DNA from: Hydrotalea sp.
GTDB lineage: Bacteria; Bacteroidota; Bacteroidia; Chitinophagales; Chitinophagaceae
Direction of reading: 5' to 3'
Assembly (NCBI GenBank): GCA_027364735.1
Contig: DAHXOT010000003.1
Location: 34,935 to 98,934 of the forward strand
DNA length: 64,000 nucleotides
Shown: one piece after another, positions 9,220 to 18,378 of the stretch
Layout of the letters: every line of letters begins with the position of its first letter
Numbering within the stretch: the stretch's first letter is position 1
The notes under the pieces: generated by a model
The model's input: only the letters and a program-made list of their open reading frames with translations
Told to the model about the DNA's origin: nothing
The model's database searches: none
Position numbers and translations under genes: made by a program

Positions 9220-12200
9220 TATATTTCCCAATTTGCAAGATATTTTCCCGAGTCTATAATTAGCCATTTATTAATTACCGTCATTATGGAAGCAGTTACA
9301 TAAGGTTTAGTAATGTAATCATCCATGCCGGCTTCAAGGCATCTTTCTTTTTCATCTTTTAAGGTGCCGGCAGTTAAAGCAATAATGGGAGTTTTTTTAT
9401 CTTTCTCCAAACTGCGTATGGCTAAAGAGGCTTCATATCCATTCATTTCCGGCATTTGAATATCCATAAATATTAAATCGGGTTGTTCGTTTTTGTATAA
9501 TTCTACCGCTTGATGCCCATCAAACGCCTCAATAATCGAAGCATTAGGTAAAATATCATTAACCATTGTTTTTATCAGCATTATATTAAAGGCATTATCA
9601 TCAACTACTAATACCTTAAAATATTCTAATCGAGGATTTATTTTTTCTATAGGTGCATTAGCAATATCAAGGTTTACATTTTTATTTTGATGCAGTTTTG
9701 ATAAGGCTTCAAAAAAATTTTTTGATTTGATGGGTTTTACTAATCGTTGCGAAACATCTAATTCTTTGCAAGCTGCATTTATGCTTTCATCTTCGGCAGA
9801 ACTGTGTAATAACATAATAGGTTGTTGATCCGAGTTCATTTTAAGATCCTTTCTTATTCTTCTTATTGTTTCAATGCCATCTAATTCGGGCATGTGATAA
9901 TCCATTAGTATTACATCATATTTTTCATCCGAAATAATTTTTTGTAAAGCTTCAATTCCATTTTCTGCTTCATCGGTATCAATGCCTTTTAACGATAACA
10001 TGTCTTTTAAAATGCGTCTGTTATTGGTGTTGTCATCAACAATTAAAATGTTTTTAAAATGATGAAGGTTCGACCATTCCAACGCTTCTCCATCTAAAGT
10101 TTTTACACTTAATTCAAAAAAGAAAGTACTGCCTTTTTGCGGAATACTGTGTAATTGCAATTCGCTTCCCATTAAATCTAATAATCTTTTAGAAATAGCA
10201 AGCCCTAATCCGGTTCCGCCATATTTTCTGTTTACAGAAGCATCTTCTTGCGAGAAGGCTTCGAAAACTTTTTGTTGATTTTTAGGATTAATGCCAATGC
10301 CTGTATCTCTAACCGAAAAGCGAAGTACACTTTTTCCGTTTAGTTCTTTTCTAATTACTTCTATTTTAAGTTCTATTTCTCCTTGCGATGTAAATTTTAC
10401 TGCATTGCCCATTAAGTTTACTAAAACTTGTCGTAGCCTTAAGGGGTCAGTCCATATAAATCTTGGCACATCATTTCCAATGTTTAACAGAAGCTCTAAA
10501 TTTTTTTTGTAAGCCTGAAAACTTATTACATCCGAAACCTGATAGCCCAAATCGAGTACATCGGTTTTATCAATATCAATTTCTAATTTACCGGCTTCTA
10601 TTTTAGAGAAGTCTAAAATTTCATTAATAATATCAAGTAAAGAATTAGCCGATTGAAATACTGCAGAAATATATTGATGTTGTATATCGTCTAATTTAGT
10701 TCTTGATAATAAATCGGAGAAGCCAATTACACTATTTAACGGTGTTCTAATTTCGTGGCTCATATTAGCCAAAAACTCCGATTTGGCTTTACTGCCTGCT
10801 TCGGCTTTTTCTTTTGCTTTAATAAAAGCTTGTTCCATTTGTTTACGCTCTGTTATGTTGCGTTTAATGGCAATCCAATGGGTATAATTTCCTTCGTTAT
10901 CGCTAATGGGCGATATAGAAATACTGCTCCAAAATTCTTCTCCATTTTTTTTATAATTAATTACTGCTATTTCGCAGGGTTCAAATTTTTTAATGCTTTC
11001 GCTAATGCGTTTTAATTCGGCGGTATCGGTTTTGGGTCCTTGTAAAATTCTCGGTTCTTTACCAATAATTTCATTTTTAGTGTAGCCTGTCATTTTACAA
11101 TATGCATCATTCACAAAAATAATTTCGTGTGAATGCGAGTTTGTTCTATCAATTTTAGTAATAGCCACTGCATCGGTAGCATTGGTTATAACCGATTCTA
11201 ATAACTTTAAGCGAATTTCTTCGCGTTTACGTTCGGTAATATCTCTTGCTATTCCCACTAAGCCAATAATATTGCCTTTAGAATCTTTTATTGGAACTTT
11301 TGAATTTTGCATCCAATGTTCTTCTCCTATATTATCTACAAAATAGCCTTCTTTGTTAATTATAGAAATACCCGTTTCTATAATAGATTTATCTTCGGCA
11401 AAAGCACCATCGGCAATTTCTTTAGGATATACATCGTAATCTGTTTTTCCTATTACACTTTCTTCCGATTCAAAACCCATATATTTTACATCTATAGGGT
11501 TGGCAATAACTTTCTTACAATTTTTATCTTTTACATAAATCGAGTCGGGTAAGTTATCAATCAGTGTTCTTAATAAATTTCTTTCATATAAAGTAGCTTC
11601 TTCGGCTTTTTTAAGATCGGTAATATCTCTAAAAATTCCTAAGGTTCCGGTAATAGTTCCATTTTCGAATTGAGAGTTGGCCGTAATTAAAATAGTTTTT
11701 TTGGTTCCGTTTTTTAAATGAATATGTGCTTCATACACCCTTTGTTTGGTATTATTTCTTTGGTTTAGCATAAAGGTAAAATCTTCTTCTGAGAAGAATT
11801 CCTCCAAGCCTAATCCAATTAATCCGTCTTTCGTAGTACCAAATATTTTTTCTGCGGCCGAATTGGCAAATAAAAACTTTTCATTAATGTCGCAAATCAC
11901 AACTCCTTCTCCAATATTTTCAACCAATGTTTTATAATTGGCTTCTTTTCTATCGTGTTCTGCTCTGCTTTTTTTAAGTGGTTTAAAGAGAAAATGGTAA
12001 ATAACCGGAAAAATTAAAATAGAAAGTGTAGATGCATCTAAAATTGCCTCGCCCCAATCAGAAAGTTCGGGCAAAAACCTTAAAACAATCATGATGGTTG
12101 TTTCACTTAAAAAAATAGAAACTATGAGTAAAATAAAAATATTCATTTCTGATTGCGTAATCAGCCAAAAATTTTTTTTTCTTTTTGCGGTAACAGAATT

Positions 12201-12254
12201 CCACCTTGTATTGTTTGCAAGGGAATTTGAGGGTTGTTGTTGTTCATTATTCAT
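9219..12254 (-). CDS. Hybrid sensor histidine kinase with three PAS domains and two receiver domains
   Basis: This is a 1011-residue membrane-anchored hybrid kinase. Two hydrophobic segments lie within about residues 37-90. They are followed by three PAS domains with PAC-type endings (about 105-220, 225-345 and 350-470). Next comes a HisKA/HATPase core with the H-box NMSHEIRTPLN (phospho-acceptor His500), then N, G1 (DTGIGI) and G2 (GGTGLGLAI) boxes. The C-terminus has two receiver domains with phospho-acceptors Asp785 (LMDYHMPELDG) and Asp931 (FMDIQMPEMNG). No output domain, Hpt domain or response regulator gene is adjacent, so its phosphorelay partner must be elsewhere. The signal is unknown; the multiple PAS domains suggest cytoplasmic redox or ligand sensing. 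Confidence 0.93.
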   Translation of the reverse strand: MNNEQQQPSNSLANNTRWNSVTAKRKKNFWLITQSEMNIFILLIVSIFLSETTIMIVLRFLPELSDWGEAILDASTLSILIFPVIYHFLFKPLKKSRAEHDRKEANYKTLVENIGEGVVICDINEKFLFANSAAEKIFGTTKDGLIGLGLEEFFSEEDFTFMLNQRNNTKQRVYEAHIHLKNGTKKTILITANSQFENGTITGTLGIFRDITDLKKAEEATLYERNLLRTLIDNLPDSIYVKDKNCKKVIANPIDVKYMGFESEESVIGKTDYDVYPKEIADGAFAEDKSIIETGISIINKEGYFVDNIGEEHWMQNSKVPIKDSKGNIIGLVGIARDITERKREEIRLKLLESVITNATDAVAITKIDRTNSHSHEIIFVNDAYCKMTGYTKNEIIGKEPRILQGPKTDTAELKRISESIKKFEPCEIAVINYKKNGEEFWSSISISPISDNEGNYTHWIAIKRNITERKQMEQAFIKAKEKAEAGSKAKSEFLANMSHEIRTPLNSVIGFSDLLSRTKLDDIQHQYISAVFQSANSLLDIINEILDFSKIEAGKLEIDIDKTDVLDLGYQVSDVISFQAYKKNLELLLNIGNDVPRFIWTDPLRLRQVLVNLMGNAVKFTSQGEIELKIEVIRKELNGKSVLRFSVRDTGIGINPKNQQKVFEAFSQEDASVNRKYGGTGLGLAISKRLLDLMGSELQLHSIPQKGSTFFFELSVKTLDGEALEWSNLHHFKNILIVDDNTNNRRILKDMLSLKGIDTDEAENGIEALQKIISDEKYDVILMDYHMPELDGIETIRRIRKDLKMNSDQQPIMLLHSSAEDESINAACKELDVSQRLVKPIKSKNFFEALSKLHQNKNVNLDIANAPIEKINPRLEYFKVLVVDDNAFNIMLIKTMVNDILPNASIIEAFDGHQAVELYKNEQPDLIFMDIQMPEMNGYEASLAIRSLEKDKKTPIIALTAGTLKDEKERCLEAGMDDYITKPYVTASIMTVINKWLIIDSGKYLANWEI

Positions 12255-12276
12255 AGGATGCGAGCTATGGTTGGAT

Positions 12277-12310
12277 TAAAGGTAAATAGTTATTAATGTT
12301 ATACGTGCAA
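12277..12310 (-). promoter_or_regulatory. Possible promoter for the hybrid kinase
   Basis: On the - strand, a TTG (12310-12308) and a near-consensus TACCTTTA (12284-12277) are 23 bases apart, and the box lies 22 bases upstream of the start codon. The last base differs from the TAnnTTTG consensus, so support is weak. Confidence 0.3.
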
Positions 12311-12403
12311 CAAAGTTCATCTCAAAATAGGCAAAAAAAATTATGCTGCCAATAATATTTTAATGGCAAGTAGCTATTTTGTGGTAGGTAGGTTGGTTAA
12401 AAA

Positions 12404-13009
12404 TTATACTGCAGGAGAATTGTCTTTCCATCTCCATAAATGCAAACAAGCATAAGTGCGGTAGGGGCTCCATTTAGCCGATAAATTTAGCATTGTTTGT
12501 TTTAATAATTTTTTATCAGAAATGTTTAGGTTAAATACTTTTATCATGCTTTGCTGAATGCCTAAATCGTCTACTGCAAAAACATCTTCTCTGCCCAACG
12601 AAAACATTAAAAGCATTTCAACCGTCCATCTGCCCACGCCTTTTATGCGAATGAGTAAATCAATAATTTCCTCATTACTCATTGTCAATAATTTTTTGTC
12701 CGATATTTTATTTTCTATACAAAAAGCAGCTACATTTTTTACATAACTCACTTTAGCATTCGATAGGCCAATTGCACGTAAAGTTTCATTTGGCGTATCT
12801 AATACTTGTTGTGGTTTGGGCTCTTTTCCGTTGTATAAATTTAAAAAGCGTTGATAAATAATTGCAGCCACTTTTGTACTTAATTGCTGGCTCATAATAC
12901 TTGCCATTAATCGGGTTGGTATATTTTTTTTGAATGATAATTGATGATATTCTTTTCCTAAAATGGTAGCCAACTTTTTATCTTTTTGCAGATGCTTAAT
13001 ATATTCCAT
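12404..13009 (-). CDS. DNA-3-methyladenine glycosylase II-type (HhH-GPD family)
   Basis: This is a 201-residue base-excision repair glycosylase of the AlkA-like HhH-GPD superfamily. The helix-hairpin-helix is RIKGVGRWTVEMLL (about 121-134), followed by VFAVDDLGIQQ with the likely catalytic Asp148. An N-terminal stretch (MASIMSQQLSTKVA) matches the conserved SIxxQQ(L/I)S motif. No iron-sulfur cysteine cluster is present, which argues against endonuclease III or MutY. It lacks the N-terminal domain of E. coli AlkA and so is a short form. It removes alkylated purines such as 3-methyladenine, judging from family knowledge. It is divergent from mnmD. Confidence 0.88.
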   Translation of the reverse strand: MEYIKHLQKDKKLATILGKEYHQLSFKKNIPTRLMASIMSQQLSTKVAAIIYQRFLNLYNGKEPKPQQVLDTPNETLRAIGLSNAKVSYVKNVAAFCIENKISDKKLLTMSNEEIIDLLIRIKGVGRWTVEMLLMFSLGREDVFAVDDLGIQQSMIKVFNLNISDKKLLKQTMLNLSAKWSPYRTYACLHLWRWKDNSPAV

Positions 13010-13065
13010 TTAGTTACTTAGTTTAATATAAACGAATGTAATTTTAATTTGTGTAAATAGTAATT

Positions 13066-13731
13066 ATGGAAAAACAAATTATTACTACTAAAGATGGAAG
13101 CAGTTCTGTTTTAATTTCTGAAATGAATGTTACGTATCATAGTATTTATGGTGCTATGCAAGAAAGTAAGCATGTATTTATTTGTGCCGGATTAATGCCA
13201 TTCATTGAATCGAAAACATTTGATACCATTACCATTTTTGAAATGGGCTTTGGAACCGGATTAAATGCTTTATTGAGTTTAGAACAGGCTATCATTCATC
13301 AACAAAAAATACATTATATTGCTATAGAGTTATTTCCTTTGAACGAAAAAGAAATTGAATGTTTAAGTTATAATGAGCATAGTTTTTTTAAAGAGTTGCA
13401 TCAATGTAATTGGGAGCAAGATATTGTATTGAACGAGTATTTTATTTTGCATAAAACCAAACAATCTATTTTTCAGTATAAAAATTTTCAACCAATTAAC
13501 TTAATTTATTATGATGCTTTTGCACCATCGGCTCAACCCGAATTATGGACAAAAAGCATTTTTGAAAATACATATGCATGGTTACAAGAGAATGGAGTTT
13601 TAGTTACTTATTGCAGTAAAGGAGATGTTAGGAGAGCTATGTTGGCGGCAGGATTTAAAGTAGAAAAATTACAAGGGCCACCTCATAAACGCGAAATGTT
13701 GCGGGCTAAAAAAATAAGTACCGCTGAATGA
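13066..13731 (+). CDS. mnmD: tRNA (mnm5s2U34)-methyltransferase MnmD
   Basis: This is a 221-residue SAM-dependent methyltransferase of the MnmC N-terminal-domain family (DUF752), free-standing rather than fused to the FAD oxidase domain MnmC1. The SAM motif is FEMGFGTGLNALL (about 63-75), and the family signature is YYDAFAPSAQPELW. VTYCSKGDVRRAM and GPPHKREM near the end are also typical. It carries out the last methylation of the wobble uridine modification in tRNAs for Lys, Glu and Gln. It is followed 28 bases later by a small secreted protein gene on the same strand. Confidence 0.9.
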   Translation: MEKQIITTKDGSSSVLISEMNVTYHSIYGAMQESKHVFICAGLMPFIESKTFDTITIFEMGFGTGLNALLSLEQAIIHQQKIHYIAIELFPLNEKEIECLSYNEHSFFKELHQCNWEQDIVLNEYFILHKTKQSIFQYKNFQPINLIYYDAFAPSAQPELWTKSIFENTYAWLQENGVLVTYCSKGDVRRAMLAAGFKVEKLQGPPHKREMLRAKKISTAE

Positions 13732-13759
13732 ATTTTAATGAAACTGTAAATTATTTTGT

Positions 13760-14182
13760 ATGAAATATATTTTTCTTTCTGTATTAATTAGTGTTAGCCT
13801 GCATGGTATGGCTCAAGATAAAGAAGCAAAAATGATTAGAAGTATATTAAACCGGCAAACAGCGGAGTGGAATAATGGTAACTTAAGCAAGTTTATGAGC
13901 GGATATTGGCATAGTGATAGCCTTATATTTATTGGAAAAAAAGGCCCGGTATATGGATATGCCAATGCTTTAGCGAATTATAAAAAAGCCTATCCCGATA
14001 CGGTAGTAATGGGTAAATTAAGTTTTGAAATTGAGATGGTAAAAAAACTTTCAAGTAATTATTATTTTGTAATTGGTAAATGGAATTTACAGCGAAGCAT
14101 TGGTAATGCCGGAGGAGTATATACTTTATTGTTTAAAAAAATAGATGGTGAATGGAAAATTATAGTAGATCACAGCAGTTAA
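13760..14182 (+). CDS. Secreted DUF4440/NTF2-like protein
   Basis: This is a 140-residue protein with a signal peptide (MKYIFLSVLISVSLHGMAQ). The mature part fits the SnoaL/NTF2-like DUF4440 fold: an N-terminal helix (ILNRQTAEWNNGNLSKFM), an aromatic-rich mid region and a closing VYTLLFKKIDGEWKIIVDHSS typical of the family. Members fold into a cone-shaped pocket, but their ligands or reactions are mostly unknown, and no catalytic residues can be assigned. It is probably co-transcribed with mnmD, without an evident functional link. It nearly meets the convergent gene at 14184. Confidence 0.75.
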   Translation: MKYIFLSVLISVSLHGMAQDKEAKMIRSILNRQTAEWNNGNLSKFMSGYWHSDSLIFIGKKGPVYGYANALANYKKAYPDTVVMGKLSFEIEMVKKLSSNYYFVIGKWNLQRSIGNAGGVYTLLFKKIDGEWKIIVDHSS

Positions 14183-14183
14183 A

Positions 14184-14414
14184 CTAAAATTCTATATCCA
14201 AAGGTGTATGCCATATTTTATACAAGCGCCATAATAATAATCCTAAGCTAATAATTACCCATATATAAAATAAAACATTGCCAATTGTAAGTGTATTTTC
14301 TATAAATGCAAGATTATATTTTATGCCGGCAGTAAGGTTAATAATCATCCATAATAGTACAAATGAAATAGTATTCAGTATTCTAATAAAATATGCTCTA
14401 ATCTTAGGATCCAA
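14184..14414 (-). CDS. Small two-helix membrane protein, function unknown
   Basis: This is a 76-residue protein with two strongly hydrophobic segments (about 14-31 and 42-63) and charged ends, so it is probably an inner-membrane protein. The only in-frame start before an upstream stop is a TTG at 14414, which lowers confidence in the exact N-terminus. No family is recognised. It is on the same strand as the M23 peptidase gene, 52 bases downstream of it, and may share its transcript. Confidence 0.5.
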   Translation of the reverse strand: MDPKIRAYFIRILNTISFVLLWMIINLTAGIKYNLAFIENTLTIGNVLFYIWVIISLGLLLWRLYKIWHTPLDIEF

Positions 14415-14466
14415 TGGTAAAGTTTAAAGTAAGTAAACTGCAAAGCAACAGAAAATAGGTAAATGA

Positions 14467-15444
14467 TTAATCAAAACTTTGGTTGGCTGTTGCAGCTAAC
14501 TTTAAAATTCTATCAAACTGAGCCGGAGTAAGGTCGTTATAAAAATAGTAAATAGGATCTACCGGCACTCCATTTCTATGTACCTCGTAATGGCAATGTG
14601 GGCCGGTGCTTTTACCTGTACTTCCAATATATCCTATCACTTCGCCTCTTTTTACTGTTTCACCAACTTTTGCCTTTACTTTATACATGTGGCCATATAA
14701 TGTTTCGTAGCCATAGCCATGATTAATTACAACCTTATTGCCATAACCATCTGTTGCAAAACCTGCTTCTCGAACTGTTCCATCGGCTGTTGCATAAATT
14801 GGTGTTCCTAATGGAGCTGTAAAATCAAGTCCTTTATGCAATCTTCTATCTTTATAAATAGGATAAATTCTATAACCAAAGCCACTTCCAATTCTGTCTA
14901 ATCTTTTATTACTTACCGGTTGAATGGAGGGGATAGCCAATAATAATTTTTCTTTATTATTGAGCATGTTGGTAATAGCAACATAACTTTTTTCCTGATA
15001 GGCTACTTGTAATGAAAGCGTATTAAGTTGTTGTGTTAATCCGTTAACCAATTCTGTTTGGCCAATGCTTTGTACCAAACTAACTTCTTTTTTGGTTTCA
15101 ATATCTTTTAATCTGGCACTATCGGGTATTGGCGATGCTTCGAAAATAGATCGGTATACGGTATTATCTCTATTTTCTAATTCTGCCATTTTTAATTCTA
15201 ATTGTTTGGTTCTCTCCTGTAATACCGCATAGTTTTCTTTCAGGTCGTAATTCTCTTGGCGTAGTATTTTTTCTTTTGGGCTATCAACATATCTAAATAC
15301 TATTAAAACAATAATAATTCCTGTAACTATCGAGGCGGCAACAAAGCCAAATACACGTAATATTTGTACACGCAATGGAGTTTCCCACTTTTCAAACCTA
15401 AGTGTATGCGTGTTATAAAAATATTTTACTTTCTTCATTGCCAT
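14467..15444 (-). CDS. M23 family metallopeptidase (peptidoglycan endopeptidase)
   Basis: This is a 325-residue, membrane-anchored LytM-type protein. A membrane helix lies at about residues 29-50, followed by a coiled-coil region (about 55-110) and a C-terminal M23 domain. The zinc motifs are intact: LHKGLDF supplies the HxxxD pair and GPHCHYEVH the HxH. The GYG-rich stretch and the GSTGKSTGPHCH signature are typical. It probably cleaves peptide cross-links or controls another hydrolase during wall growth or division. It is divergent from alaS. The start could be either Met1 or Met3. Confidence 0.9.
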   Translation of the reverse strand: MAMKKVKYFYNTHTLRFEKWETPLRVQILRVFGFVAASIVTGIIIVLIVFRYVDSPKEKILRQENYDLKENYAVLQERTKQLELKMAELENRDNTVYRSIFEASPIPDSARLKDIETKKEVSLVQSIGQTELVNGLTQQLNTLSLQVAYQEKSYVAITNMLNNKEKLLLAIPSIQPVSNKRLDRIGSGFGYRIYPIYKDRRLHKGLDFTAPLGTPIYATADGTVREAGFATDGYGNKVVINHGYGYETLYGHMYKVKAKVGETVKRGEVIGYIGSTGKSTGPHCHYEVHRNGVPVDPIYYFYNDLTPAQFDRILKLAATANQSFD

Positions 15445-15553
15445 AATACAACGTATGCCTTATTAGTTGTAGAATTGTTTTAAAGTATTTAGATGAAACA
15501 ATTCATACTTATTTCTTATCATTCACAACTGATAACTTATCGCACTTACCCCT

Positions 15554-15561
15554 TACCTTTG
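15554..15561 (+). promoter_or_regulatory. Possible -7 box for alaS
   Basis: TACCTTTG matches the Bacteroidota -7 consensus TAnnTTTG and lies 71 bases before the alaS start. No TTG was found at the proper distance upstream. Confidence 0.4.
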
Positions 15562-15632
15562 AGGCTTTTAAATTTAGGCGGTCAAAGATAGTTTTTATCG
15601 AAGCAAACATTTTATAAAATTTTTTTTGAGTT

Positions 15633-18248
15633 ATGATGACGAGTGCCCATATTAGACAACAATTTTTAGATTTTTTTAAAGCTAAACAGCATCAAATTGT
15701 TCCTTCAGCTCCTATTGTAGTAAAAAACGATCCTACATTGTTGTTTACCAATGCAGGTATGAACCAGTTTAAAGATTATTTTTTAGGCAATAGCCAATCA
15801 GAATTTAAGCGTGTTGCCGATACACAAAAATGTTTGCGTGTGAGTGGTAAGCATAACGATTTGGAAGAAGTAGGTGTTGATACCTATCATCATACCATGT
15901 TTGAAATGCTGGGTAATTGGAGCTTTGGCGATTATTTTAAAGCAGAAGCTATTGCTTGGAGTTGGGAATTATTAACCGAAGTATATAAAATTCCTGTTGA
16001 TAGATTGTATGTGAGTATTTTTGAAGGTGATGAAAAAGAAAATTTGCCCCCAAGTAAAATTGCATTAAAAGAATGGAGAAAGTTAGTACCTGATGACAAA
16101 ATTATTTTTGGAAATAAGAAAGATAATTTTTGGGAAATGGGAGATACCGGTCCTTGTGGCCCTTGTAGCGAAATTCATGTAGACTTAAGACCAGATGAAG
16201 AAAGACAACAAATTGCCGGACGCGATTTGGTAAATAAAGATCATCCACAAGTGATAGAAATATGGAATAATGTATTTATTCAATATAACAGAAAAAAAGA
16301 TGGAACACTTGAAGAGTTGCCGGCAAGACATGTAGATACCGGAATGGGTTTGGAAAGATTGGTGCGAGTTATTCAAAATAAAAAATCTAACTACGATACC
16401 GATATTTTTACTGGAACTATACACGAAGTAGAAAAAATAATCGGTAAAACTTATGACTTTGGCGATAGCAAACAAGCCGTAGCTTTTAGGGTTTTAGCAG
16501 ATCATATACGTGCTATTTGTTTCACCATTGCTGATGGGCAATTACCTAATAACACAGGTGCAGGATATGTTATTAGAAGAATTTTAAGACGTGCAGTGCG
16601 TTATTATTTCTCTTACTTAGATTATAAAAAACCTTTGCTGCAGCAATTAGTGCCAGTGTTGGCAAATCAATTTGCCAATGTTTTTCCTGAATTGAAAGCA
16701 CAAGAAGATTTTGTTGTAAAAGTGATTCATGAAGAAGAAGAAGCATTTTTAAGAACATTGGATAAAGGCTTAAAAAAATTAGATGATATTATTTCATCTA
16801 GTAAAAATAGTATCGATGGAAAAGAAGCTTTTGAACTTTTTGACACTTATGGGTTTCCTATTGACCTTACACGACTAATTGCTCAAGAAAATAATTTAAG
16901 TGTAGATGAAGTAGATTTTGAAATTTCTTTAGCAGAACAAAAAAATCGTTCTCGTGCAGCCACAGCAGTTGATACAGAAGATTGGGTAATAGTAAACGAT
17001 GTTGCCGTAAAAGGTTTTGTAGGATATACGCAAAATAATATTTCCACTCAAATTAATAAATACCGAAAGGTAAAAGCAAAAGGAAAAGAATACTATCAAA
17101 TAGTATTAAGTGAAACTCCTTTTTATGCCGAAAGTGGCGGTCAGGTGGGCGATACAGGTAAACTGATAATGAACAATCAGGAATTAATAATTCACGATAC
17201 AAAGAAAGAAAATGATTTAATTATTCATTACAGCGATACACTTCCTTCCAATGTTGAAGCAACAGTATTGGCAAGTTTTGATGAAGAAAAAAGAATATTT
17301 ACTACCTATAATCATTCTGCCACACATTTGATGCATGCCGCATTGCGTAAGGTATTGGGCAATCATGTTGCACAAAAAGGCAGTTTAGTAAACAACGAAT
17401 ATTTGCGTTTCGATTTTTCGCATTTTGCTAAAGTTGCCGATGAGGAATTGGCTAAAATAGAAAAATTAGTGAATGAAAAAATTCGTGAAAATATACCTGT
17501 TATTATTAAGCAATTGCCAAAAGCAGAAGCATTGAAATTGGGTGCTATGGCTTTGTTTGGAGAAAAGTATGGCGATGTTGTGCGTGTAGTAATGATGGAT
17601 GCAAATTATTCGGTTGAACTTTGTGGAGGAACACATGTGGGCAATACCGGCGAAATAGGGTTATTTAAAATTATTGCCGAAACTGCCGTAGCAGCCGGTG
17701 TTCGCCGAATTGAGGCTTTAACAGGTAATGGGGCATTAGAATATGTTAACGAATCTGTTCATCAGCTAAAAGAAATCAATAACCTGCTTAAAACAAAAGA
17801 TGCTTTTAAATCGGTTGAAAAATTGGTGAATGAAAAGCAGGAATTAGAAAAACAAATTGAAAGTATAGAAGCCAAGCAACTTTTATTTATTAAACACGGA
17901 TTAATTAATAAAATTCAATCCATAAATCATATCAATTTCCTCGGTGAAATAGTTGAAGTAAGTAATGCCGATCAATTGAAAAAACTTTGCTTTGATATAA
18001 AAATTGAGTTGGGCGAAAAGTATTTGGTAGTTCTTGCAGCCAATATTAATGGCAAAGCCAATGTAGTGCTATTACTGAGTGATAGTTTGGTGAATGAAAA
18101 AAACTTAGAAGCTCCAAAAATTATTAAAGAATATATTGCTCCTATCATTAAAGGCGGCGGCGGCGGACAAAAAAACTTGGCTACAGCTGGCGGGCAAGAT
18201 GCGAGTAATTTGAAACAAGTAATTCATAAAGTACAATTGTTATTGTAA
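15633..18248 (+). CDS. alaS: Alanine--tRNA ligase
   Basis: This is an 871-residue class II aminoacyl-tRNA synthetase, the expected length. It begins with the typical SAHIRQQFLDFF, followed by the FTNAGMNQF motif and WEMGDTGPCGPCSEIH of the aminoacylation domain. The editing domain has the zinc motif HSATHLMHAAL with CGGTHV. The C-Ala domain ends with the glycine-rich GGGGGQKNLATAGG. All parts appear intact. Two ATG codons occur in tandem at 15633 and 15636, and either could be the start. It is divergent from the M23 peptidase gene. Confidence 0.97.
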   Translation: MMTSAHIRQQFLDFFKAKQHQIVPSAPIVVKNDPTLLFTNAGMNQFKDYFLGNSQSEFKRVADTQKCLRVSGKHNDLEEVGVDTYHHTMFEMLGNWSFGDYFKAEAIAWSWELLTEVYKIPVDRLYVSIFEGDEKENLPPSKIALKEWRKLVPDDKIIFGNKKDNFWEMGDTGPCGPCSEIHVDLRPDEERQQIAGRDLVNKDHPQVIEIWNNVFIQYNRKKDGTLEELPARHVDTGMGLERLVRVIQNKKSNYDTDIFTGTIHEVEKIIGKTYDFGDSKQAVAFRVLADHIRAICFTIADGQLPNNTGAGYVIRRILRRAVRYYFSYLDYKKPLLQQLVPVLANQFANVFPELKAQEDFVVKVIHEEEEAFLRTLDKGLKKLDDIISSSKNSIDGKEAFELFDTYGFPIDLTRLIAQENNLSVDEVDFEISLAEQKNRSRAATAVDTEDWVIVNDVAVKGFVGYTQNNISTQINKYRKVKAKGKEYYQIVLSETPFYAESGGQVGDTGKLIMNNQELIIHDTKKENDLIIHYSDTLPSNVEATVLASFDEEKRIFTTYNHSATHLMHAALRKVLGNHVAQKGSLVNNEYLRFDFSHFAKVADEELAKIEKLVNEKIRENIPVIIKQLPKAEALKLGAMALFGEKYGDVVRVVMMDANYSVELCGGTHVGNTGEIGLFKIIAETAVAAGVRRIEALTGNGALEYVNESVHQLKEINNLLKTKDAFKSVEKLVNEKQELEKQIESIEAKQLLFIKHGLINKIQSINHINFLGEIVEVSNADQLKKLCFDIKIELGEKYLVVLAANINGKANVVLLLSDSLVNEKNLEAPKIIKEYIAPIIKGGGGGQKNLATAGGQDASNLKQVIHKVQLLL

Positions 18249-18334
18249 ACGGTGTTCTCTTCTATTCCAATTTTTTGATTACTACCATTCATCATTTAAC
18301 ATTTCCGAAGGTTTTCGTATTTCAAAATCTTTCT

Positions 18335-18342
18335 TACATTTG
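18335..18342 (+). promoter_or_regulatory. Possible -7 box for the PDZ protein gene
   Basis: TACATTTG matches the TAnnTTTG consensus, 36 bases before the start codon at 18379. The -33 TTG is not clear. Confidence 0.35.
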
Positions 18343-18378
18343 ATCTACTAAAAATTTCGTACACAAAAATTATAGATT